DNA of 64,000 nucleotides from Bryum argenteum (taxonomy: Eukaryota; Streptophyta; Bryopsida; Bryales; Bryaceae). The stretch lies in NCBI GenBank assembly GCA_037043015.1, contig CM073327.1, positions 10,212,727-10,276,726 of the forward strand, written 5' to 3'. Within the stretch, counting starts at the first letter, position 1. Every line of letters starts with the position of its first letter. The notes under the pieces are model-generated. The model saw only the letters and a list, made by a program, of their open reading frames with translations, made no database searches and was not told where the DNA came from. Of the stretch, positions 51,831-61,952 are shown in pieces. The position numbers were made by a program, and so were the translations under genes.

Positions 51831-51999
51831 AACTAGGGTGCTCCTTCTGAATCCACGTTCAAGGCATGGTGGGAAGAGAGAAAAGAAGAATGTGAGGTTG
51901 GAAGAGTTTGCAAGAAAGGTGGGAAGAGAGAGTAGGTTAAGTAGAAAGAGAAAATTGAGGAGAGGAGCAATCAATATTGGAGGAGCCAGATGTGAGTTG

Positions 52000-53390
52000 T
52001 GAGCTGTGAAATGCGAGTTGCGACCTCAATCTACTCCTTGCCCATCAAGCTTCTAAACTCCTCGCTTCTAAAGAATGCTCAAATCACCACAAAATACTAC
52101 ATTGTTAACATTGTTTCACTTCTTCAACAAAATCAAAGAATTGATATGTATTCTTCTTTGTGTGTATAAACCCTAGCTTCTAAAGCCCAAAGTACAAAAG
52201 ATTCACAAATTAACAATTTTTTTTGAGATTAACAAATTGTTTTGAGATTGACTTACTGTGTAACGGTCGATATTCATGAATAATTAGTGAACCTAACATA
52301 TTAAGTAAAACAAAATTCTCACCCTTTCTCATGTATCAATCAAAAATCTATAAATAGAAATACAGACTTAACTCATCCCTTCTCCTCAATGAAACGGATT
52401 TTGAAACTGTAGCATCCATGACGGTTCAAAAATTTGTGAACGGAAGTGAGTGAATGCAAGGATGGCCGATGTGTCGTTTTAGAGGCATATTTAGTTATAA
52501 TACGTCTTTTTCAATATCACACATGTCTAACACGATATCAAATGCTTTCTATATTATTACCAAAAGATCCTTGATTTTCACATGTTTCGACCGTTTAGAC
52601 CGTTTTTCACCGATGGGCACAAACTTCTCACTGCAATTTTCTTGAATTGTCATTTAGAAACGTTTGACTTGTGAGGTTTGTGAAAGCTTAGAAACGCTCT
52701 CCTATTGTTTGTTTGTATTAATAATTCACACTACTCTAAAACGTTTATCAACTGAGTTAACATATAAAAACCCCCGTAATATGATGTGCTAATCTTAAAC
52801 ATAGATGACATTTTGGTTATCGTACCAATATGAACTCAACATCGTAACACATATTTATATAATTTCAGTAAAAACAAGAAAAACACCTTCCCAACATATT
52901 TGCACAACTCATTTGGACTAAATTTTTTCATTGAAGAGACTTTTTTACCTATATATAGCATTTCGAAACTAACAACACTTATTTATAAAAACATGTCAAT
53001 ATAGATAATAACTGCACATGGGATCTTCAAACCATTGTAAATTGTTACCATTGCAAATGCCTACCATTGCATATTCATACCATTGCAATCTTGATTCATC
53101 AAATCTCATTTAATTAAAGCATTTAAAATAATCTAAAACGGTATATTCTTGTTACCATTGCAAGTCAAAATTCATCGCTTCTATATGGTCCAAAACGGTA
53201 TGGAACCATAACGGACGGTTATCAGTTCAAGTCTCAATTCATCAATCAATCTGATATAAAGCAAAACGGTATAAACTATAATGGTGTAAAACCATATCGG
53301 CGTAGAACCAAAACATTGTAGTCTCGTTATCAATGCAAGTCTAAATTTATCAAGAGTGACAAGCATAAACCTTTTTGCTTAACTTGTAGG
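52000..53390. repeat. AT-rich duplicated block, copy 1
   Basis: Shares a long series of matches in the same order with about 55930-57170: 'gaatgcaaggatggccgatg', 'gatccttgatttcacatgtttcg', 'gcacatgggatcttcaaac', 'gtaaattgttaccattgc' and 'acggtatggaaccataac' type text. No gene recognised. Confidence 0.75.
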
Positions 53391-54390
53391 CTACTCAATT
53401 GTCTCCACCTCCTCAGCTCCTTCACTCATAGTGAGTACAACGTGAATCAACTCTTGCCCTTCAGTTCTGAAGCTCCGTGCTTCTAAATTAAATGCCCAAA
53501 GGACCACAAGATAGAAGATTATCAATAATGTTTCACTATCTTGTGTGTAATCTGTCATTCATCACTTCAAAGTACAAAATGAACAAAACGTTTCAAATAT
53601 GATTAACTATGTACAAATATGAATGGTTGCTATAATTTGATAATATGTGAAACAAAACTTGTTACTCTTTTTCATATATCAATTACAATATACAAATACA
53701 AACTAGACTAAATTCCTCTGGTGACACGGATTCAAAATCGTAGCGATCTCATCAAACGTGAGTGAATGTAAGGTGTATCGTTTTGCTGGGCCAATGGAGA
53801 ATACCGAGATTTTGGAAAGCTTTCTTTGCTCCATGGACGAAGCAGAGAGGGAAATACGACAACAAGTCCAATATCGTCACTTCATAGGGTCCACATCTAG
53901 ACACGGCCCTCATCAAGCGATTATTGTAGTACATATTGACATATGTAAAATTGAAAACTCATTCAAATGGAAGTAAGGGAATGGAACACTATAAAAAAGT
54001 GGTATTTATAAACGATACAAAAATGAATTTTGGCACTCACCTTCCACTACTAGAAAAGAGGGGAGTTTGCAATGTTACACACAATGTTTTTTGTATAAAT
54101 GTTGTTAAGTTGAGCATTGTTCTAAAACTTGCTTCAAGCACCGTTCGGAAACTTGGTTCAGCACCGTTCGGAAACTTGCTTCATCACTGTTCTCAATAAA
54201 ATAAGCAATATCTTCAACCTCAAATCTACAATTTAGTAAATTGGAGGTTGAAAACATTGCTTATTTTCTTGAGAAGATGCTAAAGTAATTTTTAAAACGT
54301 TGTTCAACTTAGTAACCTTTACACAAAAAGCAATGTTTGTAACATTGCAAACCCCGACCCTCTTTTCTAGTAGTGCTCTTACTATGACAA
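53391..54390 (-). pseudogene. RWP-RK domain gene relic C
   Basis: The minus-strand RWP-RK exon (about 53920-53752) reads GPYEVTILDLLSYFPLCFVH, then GAKKAFQNLGILHWPSKTIHL. Compared with relic B, about a dozen codons of the first helix (the KELGVSATTL part) are deleted. A CACTA-type element occupies the preceding intron; the middle exon beyond it is lost after 54390. The C-terminal piece ends MSEGAEEVETIE and the stop at 53393-53391. Confidence 0.65.
54045..54375. mobile_element. Non-autonomous CACTA-type element, copy C
   Basis: 331 bp. The left end CACTACTAGAAAAGAGGGG and the right end CTCTTTTCTAGTAGTG are inverted repeats, and the left end starts with CACTA. Flanks TTC and CTC, against TTC/TTC in copy A. 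About three internal ~23-bp units. Confidence 0.8.
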
Positions 54391-55012
54391 ACAACAAACA
54401 CCTACACTAAAAATTATATTTAGTGTTGGATGACAAATAATGTAGTCACCTCTATCATGTCACAACACTATTAGTCATGTAATGAACAATTAGTGTATGA
54501 ACCCACTCTCTCCGTTTCTTAAGCTTCACTTAGACTTTCCTAGGTTCCAAATGCCAAATGAAAGAGAGGACCTCGCTCTGCGATATGGGCGATATGCAAA
54601 TAGGGCATCATTCGCTTTGTACATACACAAGTAAAAGATTCAAGGAAGTGGAATAGGTGATTCTTAAGGAAATAGGGTTTGATGTTGAAAGTGTTATCTA
54701 TGAGGATGTGTATTGTATTCAATTTGTTACCACAATCAGGAAATTGAGTGAGTTGGAGCATTCAATTGAGGATTCCAACCCGAGGGATCCTTACTTTAGC
54801 TTAAAATCCAACACTAAATGTCAACTACTTTTTACTAATATTCTTTGAGATTTACTATCATTGACAATTGGTGTAAGTTGTAGTTGGCATTTAGAGTTGC
54901 CATAAGTTTACCCTTGTTGACAATTAGTGTTGTTATTTGCATTTAGTGTTGGCAACACTCAATATAATTATTAGTTTAGCTGTTTTATCTCGGTTTGAAG
55001 ACATCTTAATTT
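54391..55012. other. Spacer, nothing recognised
   Basis: Contains repeated words of a possible short element (ttagtgttg / caacactaa at 54420, 54810 and 54950), but boundaries could not be fixed. Confidence 0.4.
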
Positions 55013-55320
55013 TTGTCGGAGCTACTAATTGATTATGCCTCCAAGTCAAGGAGATGGGAGAATGTGAATCTCATTCATTCACTCATTCATCCTAGCAAGG
55101 TTTGTATCATCCCCATATACTGTGACAAGATTTGGGAGAATGTGAACACAATGGCCTCGACATACATCAATGTTGCTTTAATTCTTCATTTTCGAATTGG
55201 AAGGAGATGTTGGGGTTGAGGGACATGGGGTCCTGCGCATCCGGCATCCCATTGCAAGGAAGAATTGTCAACAGCTTGTGCAGAGACCGTCGTTCGTGTC
55301 GACCTAGAGGGATTGGCAAG
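55013..55320 (+). pseudogene. F-box/kelch-like gene fragment, copy 4 (internally deleted)
   Basis: The first part (ELLIDYASKSRRWENVNLIH) matches the QLIVYDSKSMKWENVDLVH region of copy 2; after a short unrelated stretch it resumes at IWENVNTMASTYI, matching MWENVDTMGSTYM, and then in another frame VEGHGVLRIRHPIARKNCQ. About 0.7 kb of the gene between the two parts is missing, as are both ends. Embedded in the RWP-RK block. Confidence 0.75.
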
Positions 55321-55349
55321 ATGGAGTTGGCATACCATGTCTAAAGTGA

Positions 55350-55690
55350 TGAAGGTTAGGTATGCTGGGGAACGTTGAAAAACGGAATGTTAAGGCAAGT
55401 AAGACAAGGTAACCCGATGTAACTAAAATAGTAAATATTGAGAGAAAACTTTCGAGAACATTTGGGAAACAATCCTTGGAGAACATTTGCGAACAAACGT
55501 TTGTGAATGTTTGGGAAACAGCCGTAAGTTCTCAAAACATTCACGAATGTAAGAGAACGTTTGCTAGCTCTGAAAACATTCACAAATGTAAGAGAACGTT
55601 TGCTAGCATTTGCAATCGTTATTGAACATTGTATGACGTAATAAAGGTTAGCAAACGTTGGGGAAGCATTGGCAACATTTCCAAACATTT
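55350..55690. repeat. Degenerate AACGTT-rich tract
   Basis: Contains a near-exact ~55-bp direct duplication (aaaacattcacgaatgtaag ... gagaacgtttgctagc) at about 55535-55610, within the usual aacgtttg-type words. Confidence 0.72.
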
Positions 55691-56534
55691 GGAAGCGTTA
55701 GTTAGACTCCAAAATTCCCCAACGCTTGCCTTGGTTTGGATTGTCTTGGTTTTCCAACTTTATTCAACACTTGGTCCCTCATTCCGGAACATGTGGGCTA
55801 CTCAGATACTTCCATCCCTTCATCTCCTTCACCCATTGTAAGTATCTTGAATCTATAAACTCCTTGCCCTTCAAGCTTCTAAACTCCTTGCCCTTCAAGC
55901 TTCTAAACTCCTTGCTTCTAAAATGAATGCTTAGTGAACTTAACATGTTCAATGAAACAAAAATTCTCACTCTTTCTCATGTATCAATAAAAATTCTACA
56001 AATAGAAATCAGATTAAACTCATTCCTTTCCTTTAGTGAAACGGATTTTAACATTGTAGCATCCATGACGATTCAAAAAATTGTTAAAAATAAGTGAGTG
56101 AATGCAAGGATGGCCGATGTGCCATTTTAGAGGCATATTTAATTATACCTCAAAAATAGTAAGTTTTTCTAATATCACGCACGTCTTTTACAATATCAAA
56201 AGATTTCTATATTATTACCGAAAGATCCTTGATTTCACATGTTTCGACCATTTTTCACCTTTGAAAAGCAAATATTTCTTATTGCAATTTTCTTGAAATG
56301 TTATTGAGAAACGTTTGACTTAGGAGGTTTGTGAAAGCTTAAAAACGCTCTCGTATTGTTTTTTTGTGATAAATTCACTATACTCTAAAACGCTTATCAA
56401 CTTAGTTGACATATAGGAACTCTGTAATATGATATGCAAATCTCAAACAACATGTTAGTTTCTTGTATGTTTTATGACTTCAAGTTAAACATAGATGGCA
56501 TTTCGGTTACTATACCAATATGAAATCAATATCG

Positions 56535-56536
<2 letters not shown>

Positions 56537-56573
<37 letters not shown>
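56537..56573. repeat. (AT)n microsatellite
   Basis: A run of about 37 bp of alternating A and T. The same place in the other block copy has only a short TATTTATATA stretch. Confidence 0.95.
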
Positions 56574-56577
<4 letters not shown>

Positions 56578-56986
56578 ATTATAGTAAAAACAAGAAAAGC
56601 ACCTTTCCAAAATATTTGCACAACTCATTTGACTAGGTTCTTTCATTGAAGAGACTAATTTACCTATATTTAGAATTTCAAAACTAACAAATCTTATCCA
56701 TCAAAACATGTCAATATAGATAATAATTGCACATGGGATCTTCAAACTATTGTAAATTGTTACCATTGCGAATGCCTACCATTGCAAATACATACCAGGG
56801 CAGATCTTGATTCATCAAATCCCATTCAATAAAAGTTTTTGAAATAAACCAAAATAGTATGTAGTCTTGTAACCATTGCAAGTCAAAATTCATTGGTTTG
56901 AAATGATCCGAAACGGTACGGAACCATAACAATGTAGTCTCGTTATTGATGCAAGCCTGAATTCATCTATCAATGTGATATAAAGC

Positions 56987-57076
56987 AATACGGTGCAAAA
57001 CCATATTAGTTTAACTAATACGGTGCAAAACCATATTAGTTTAACTAATACGGTGCAAAACCATATTAGTTTAGAA
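56987..57076 (+). repeat. Three tandem copies of a 30-bp unit
   Basis: The unit begins aatacggtgcaaaaccatat and ends tagtttaact. The first two units are identical; the third differs only at its last bases. A single related unit occurs at about 53280. Confidence 0.93.
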
Positions 57077-57171
57077 CCAAAACGTTGTAGTCTCGTTACT
57101 ACCAGTTAAAATCTAAATTTATGAAAGAGTGACAAGTATAAACCTAGATCCCTCTTTTCTTCACTTTTAGG

Positions 57172-57990
57172 CTACTCATAAATCTCCATCTTTTCAGCTC
57201 CTTCGCTCATAGCAAGTACAACCTGAATCAACTCCACGCCCCCCAAATTTCTAAAATGAATGTTCAAAGTACCACAAGACACAACATTACTAACATTGCT
57301 TCACTTCCTTGTAATCCGTCGTTCTGAAGTCCGAAGTACAAAAGTTTACAAATGAACAAAATGTTTCAAATATAATTCACTATATTGTGATATGAATAGT
57401 CTCTGAATGTAATAATATGCGAACTTAACACATCAAATGAAAAAAATTTCTAATTTTTGTATATATATTGATTGAAATGGATTTAAATTGTAGCATCCCA
57501 GCCGACAACGTGAGTGAATGGAAGGTGTACCATTCTGCCGGGCCAACGGAGAATACCGAGCTTTGGGGAAGCTTTCTTCAGTGAGGTAGCTGAAACGCCC
57601 ATCTCCTTTGCTGCATCCACGAAGCATATCAAAATAACTATGTGAAATTGAAAACTTAGACATGAACGGAACGGAATACCAAAGCAAAAGCATTGTACTC
57701 ACAAAACAATACAAGAATGAAGTTTTGCACTCACCTTCTTAGTGCAACGTGAGATTAGATCTACGGCCTTCACATCCACAAGCTCTTCATTGTGGGAATA
57801 TCATGTATTGATGGAAGGTTCTGCAATCCTTTTACCATGTGGAAGCGAAGCAATGTGTGGATGGTCGTGCTTGTGTCCATTGGCATAGACGAAGTTAGCG
57901 TGCTGGGTTGACACGTCTAATGATACAAGAGCATGTTGGGACTTCAAGAATTGCTTGAACTGCCACACGGTGATTGCAGCCATTCAAAAA
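57172..57990 (-). pseudogene. RWP-RK domain gene relic D
   Basis: Minus strand: a segment ITVWQFKQFLKSQHALVSLD (about 57970-57905), LPHGKRIAEPSINT followed by an in-frame stop, VDVKAVDLISRCTKK with a GTGAGT donor (about 57735), then an RWP-RK exon lacking its first ~15 codons: CFVDAAKEMGVSATSLKKAS, then PKLGILRWPGRMVHL (about 57620-57510). The RWP of the signature is kept here (RWPGRM). The C-terminal exon reads VELIQVVLAMSEGAEKMEIY with the stop at 57174-57172. No CACTA element in its intron. Confidence 0.7.
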
Positions 57991-58059
57991 TGTGGTCCAC
58001 TTGGAAAGTCCAAAATGAAGAGGATGCAAGGAAGGTGACTTAGCTTAAGTCGGAAGATG

Positions 58060-59430
58060 AAATGGAGGAGATAAGCTTTGCTGCATCGACCAAGTAGAGA
58101 GGGAAATATCAATAGGGTGATGTCCCTGTACACACGGCCTTCGTCAAGCGATTCATATTTTACATATTGACATATGTGAAATTGAAACTAATTCAGATGG
58201 AGACAAGGGAACGCAAGAGTATAAAAAGTGTTGTAGTTATAAACGATACGAGAATGAGTTTTGACACTCACCTTTCACTAATAGAAAAAAAAGGGGTTTG
58301 CAATGTCACAAACATTGCTTTTTGTTTGAAGTTAACGATGCTAAGTTGAGCAACGTACAGAAACTTGCCTTGGCACCATTCTAAAACTTGCTTTAGCACC
58401 ATTTGGAAACTTGCTCTAGCACCGTTCCAGAACTTTCTTTAGCACCGTTCCAGAACTTTCTTTAGCACCGTTTGGAAACTTGCTTCAGGACTGTTTGGAA
58501 ACTTGCTCGAGCACTGTTCAGAACCTTGCTTCAACACCGTTTGGAAACTTACTTTAGCACCATTCGGAAACTTGCTTCAGCACCATTCTTAAGAAAATAA
58601 GCAATGTCTTCAACCTCAAATCGGGCCTCAAATCTACAATTTAGTAGATTTGAGGTTGAAAACATTGCTTATCTTCTTGAGAACTATTTTAAAGCAAGTT
58701 TAAGAACGTTGCTCAACTTAACAACGTTTACACCGAAAGCAATGTTTTTAACATTGCAAACCCCCCTCTTTTCACTTATTGTTCTTACTATGACATGTAA
58801 TCTCATCCACAGCCTTACATCCACGACCTTCACAAGCTCTTCATGCTAAGAGTACATGATATCCCGATCACTTTTGATAGAAGCTTTTGTTACCATGTGG
58901 AAGTGGTGCGAGCTCATCATTGATAATGGTAGTATTGTCTCGAGATCGAACTGCGAGGCTATCTGTAGATGGCCGTGCTTGTCTCCATTGGCATTTACAA
59001 AGTGAGCGTGTTGACATGTCCAATGATACAAGAGCATCATGTTGGGACTTGAGGAATTGCTTGAACTGCCAAATGGTGATAGCAACCCAATGTGGACAGT
59101 CAAAAATGTGGCCCAAAAGCTCATCAGTGTGCACGAAAGAAGGTAGTGAATGAATCGTTGTGGATATGCGGCAGAGGCAAACAACGCCTTCCAAAAGTTC
59201 TCCAAGTGCTCAGTGGAGATGCTACCACGGTAGGAAAAGCAAACCTCGTGAATCTCCTTGTCGTTGAACATGGGAACCGGTCCATGTTGACCTCAATGAA
59301 AGGTAAAGGTGAGGGCGGTAGATTGTTGACGAAAGCTCGCATTGGCTCTACATTAGCCTTCCCTTACCATGAAATCCCTGAAAGATATGGATGCCAAAGG
59401 CCTCATCTTGCGTCGTTGGTGCTGGTGGTG
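58060..59430 (-). pseudogene. RWP-RK domain gene relic E (N-terminal part, RWP-RK stub)
   Basis: This relic preserves the N-terminal half best: FVNNLPPSPLPFIEV (about 59330), then, after a frame change, NDKEIHEVCFSYRGSISTEH, LENFWKALFASAAYPQRFIH (about 59260-59140), and in a further frame WVAITIWQFKQFLKSQHDAL (about 59090-59030), NDELAPLPHGNK (about 58925). The intron carries the largest CACTA-type element. Of the RWP-RK exon only the beginning is left (about 58140-58060, the YFPL-LVDAAK part), before it abuts relic D. Multiple frame changes make it non-coding. Confidence 0.65.
58276..58781. mobile_element. Non-autonomous CACTA-type element, copy E
   Basis: 506 bp; starts CACTAATAGAAAA and ends CTCTTTTCACTTATTG, flanked by TTT and TTC. 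About ten internal units of ~23 bp (aacttgctttagcaccgttt with variants) in the left arm, against ~5 and ~3 in copies A and C. A further short palindromic segment (cctcaaatctacaatttag / ctaaattgtagatttgagg) lies in the loop. Confidence 0.8.
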
Positions 59431-59499
59431 TGAAGAGCTAGCTACAGCGGCACGTGCTCCTTTTAAATCCACCTTGGTGGCATGGCGTGTCTCGTGGAG

Positions 59500-59850
59500 G
59501 TTGTGAGAACTAATGTATTGGTGAATGTTGAAGAACGTTTGGCCAATATTATGAAAATTTGGCAAACATTGGAGATGTTCGAGAACGTTTGCGAAGGTTG
59601 GCAAATGTTGGGGAATATTGAGAAATTTTAGCCAACACTAGAATGTTTTTGAAGAATATTGGCCAACATTGATGTCCGTTGACGTTGGAGAATGTTTTTC
59701 GAGCGTTGGCGGATGTGGGAACGTTGGTGAGTACTAGGAAAAGTTGGATATATGAAGGAAAATGAAAATGTATCTTGAAGTTGACAATCCCTGACGAACC
59801 TTTTGTAGATGGAAGGCAAAGAATATTAAAAATCATATTGCAACCAAAAA
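59500..59850. repeat. Degenerate AACGTT-rich tract with the same flank as 10790-11470
   Basis: The tract runs 59515-59725; the flank (ttggatatatgaagg, gatggaaggcaaa, attgcaaccaa) matches 11275-11395 in direct orientation. Confidence 0.7.
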
Positions 59851-60067
59851 AAAGTTTAACATGAATTATTATATTTCAAAAACTTATATTTCTTGCTTGT
59901 TGCAAAGATGTTACAAAGTGGCTCCAAGAATCAACCACTATGAAATGCAATTCCGTTGAAATGACTTAATTCCGTTTAAATATGGCGCAGTTTGGGGTGT
60001 TTAAATTGAAAATATAACATAGATTTTTGCTGATTTTTGACATCAAAGGGTAATTATTCCTTGACTA

Positions 60068-60097
60068 CCGTTTAAAAACAATATTGTTTTTAAACGG
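60068..60097. repeat. Perfect 30-bp palindrome
   Basis: The half-site ccgtttaaaaacaat is followed at once by its exact reverse complement, with no loop. Confidence 0.95.
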
Positions 60098-61490
60098 GTA
60101 TTCAAAATAAAAACAAAATTTTCCTTTAACGGTTAAAGATAAAAAACCATAAAAGTGTGATATTATGGAATCATCATACGTGATGTTGAGATTAGAGGAT
60201 GTATGTAGTCAGCGAGAGAGGGTTCAAGAAGAATGAGAGCAGTGAGGCAGATGGACTGGTAGAAGAAAGTTGTGAAGGGGCACAACAATAATGGAAGGCG
60301 GTATGTGTCAATGAAAAAGGCAAGGTACCACACACAACGAGCATGTTGACACTCATCTCTTTCCCTTCCCTTCAAGCACTTCCATTTATTGCAGGCACAT
60401 ACACACATATACACTTCAATCTCCCAAAAGTTTGTTGTCCATTTCGATGTTGTCCATGTGACCATGTTTGCTCTCGTATGTGCCTTGTAAAGTTTATCTT
60501 CTTCCTCTTTTTCTCTTAACTTCTTCTCACTTGGGAAGATCTTGAGCCTCAATTTGATGTGAATGCAAAGTCTCATTATTTAAATCTATTCTATTGCGTA
60601 TGTACACTAGATGAGCACTATTGTCACTTTTGTATAATTTTTTTTTACGAATCGTCATATATTTAATACACAACTGGAGGTTTAAGGAGGGAGGTTTTCA
60701 ACCTTTCGATTATTCTATTATAGTGTTGAGAGATGTTCTATGTGTGTAAATGGAAAAAGAGTTGCATGTAGGTAGAGTTATACATCTTTAATATCTATTG
60801 TGAAACCTAACGTGGATGAAAACGTTGTATGTAGTGTCTCAAGTGGATATGTTAGATGATGATGATCACTATCTACTACACAAGCAAGAACAAGTGAAGC
60901 AAAAAATAAAACTCCATCAACAATGATCATTATGAAACGTTTATAAGATTTGAGACTGTAATATCAATATCCTAATTTTTCTCTTACACCACCTTTTTTG
61001 TAAGGCAAGGTCAACTCATTGATGTTGAATAATTACCCAGAATACAAAGCTTAGAATACATGTACGGAAATAGGAATATTCTCTCTTATTCTTTTTCTTT
61101 ACATCACGTATGAATTAGTTTTTTATAAAGAATTATTCTAGATATTGGCATCTATTCATAAATTTCTTTTTCGATGAACCTACCCTACAAGTAGGTAGTC
61201 ACAATTTCTTCAATTTGAGAACTTCTTCAATTGTTTCAGTTTCTCTCAATTCCACAAGAAGGGCATTTATGGTTTATAATATTTCCACCCTATGATTAAA
61301 TTCAAGGTTGGGGAATTTCCATAAGTGGAAAACACTTTTGTAATATACTTTCAAATAGAGAAACAATCTCAAAATATTTGCAAATAGGGGAAGGAATAAC
61401 CTTCCACTTTGAAAGCAAAGAGAAAAAGTTATATATTAACTTGAATATGCTAAGATGCCAATCTTCCTCATACTAGCCTCAATGTGTTTA
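60098..61490. other. AT-rich spacer with one orphan ORF
   Basis: The only frame of length begins with a true ATG at 60576 (minus) and ends at 60163: 137 codons, Lys/Glu-rich start (KKLREKEEEDKLYKA), Cys-rich middle and a hydrophobic stretch near its end. No family recognised and no splice or promoter evidence; probably chance. Nothing else seen. Confidence 0.35.
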
Positions 61491-61712
61491 CTACACTAAA
61501 TTTGATAATTAGTGTTAGATACACTAATTTACATGAACATGTAATAAGTTTTTAGTGTTGTTCAATGATTTTACCCACTATATTGGCCAAGATGGGGTCT
61601 TTATATAGTATCAGAATCAAAGCTCTTGGTGAATTTTTTTAAACAAAAGTAAAAACTTATAGCATTTTCAAATCTTATAATAATCTAACACTAATTATCA
61701 AATTTAGTGTAG
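61491..61712. mobile_element. MITE, copy 2 of the 25513 family
   Basis: 222 bp, ends ctacactaaatttgataatt and its inverse, perfect over about 30 bp. Same internal sequence as 25513-25734 (attggccaagatgggg, atagtatcagaatcaa). About 240 bp upstream of the phosphatase ATG, so it may form part of that promoter. Confidence 0.85.
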
Positions 61713-61952
61713 TGATGAGAAATCAGAGTTAGAATGTAAAATGTAAATTTTTTTTACAATCCCTTCCCTTATTTAGAAATATTTTACAAAAATGCTCCAA
61801 ATTCCTCTAGGTACACAAAAGATTTAGAATCTACGTGATGCGTACATTCCAGCAACGGAAAAGGGAGCAGCGTGGCCAAAGAAGCTCGCATACAACAACA
61901 GACAACCGTCACCTTCCCTTTTCCCCTTTCGCCAAATCGCTTTTGGCCATGG

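Larger units (their letters stand above)
55930..57170. repeat. AT-rich duplicated block, copy 2
   Basis: Direct repeat of 52000-53390, with indels; includes a (TA)n run and a 30-bp triplication not present in copy 1. A piece of the RWP-RK 3' region (ctactcagatacttccatcc, about 55798) lies just before it. Confidence 0.75.

Noticed and set aside
56987..57076. CRISPR-like direct repeats
   Set aside because: Contiguous 30-bp tandem units without spacers, in a plant genome.
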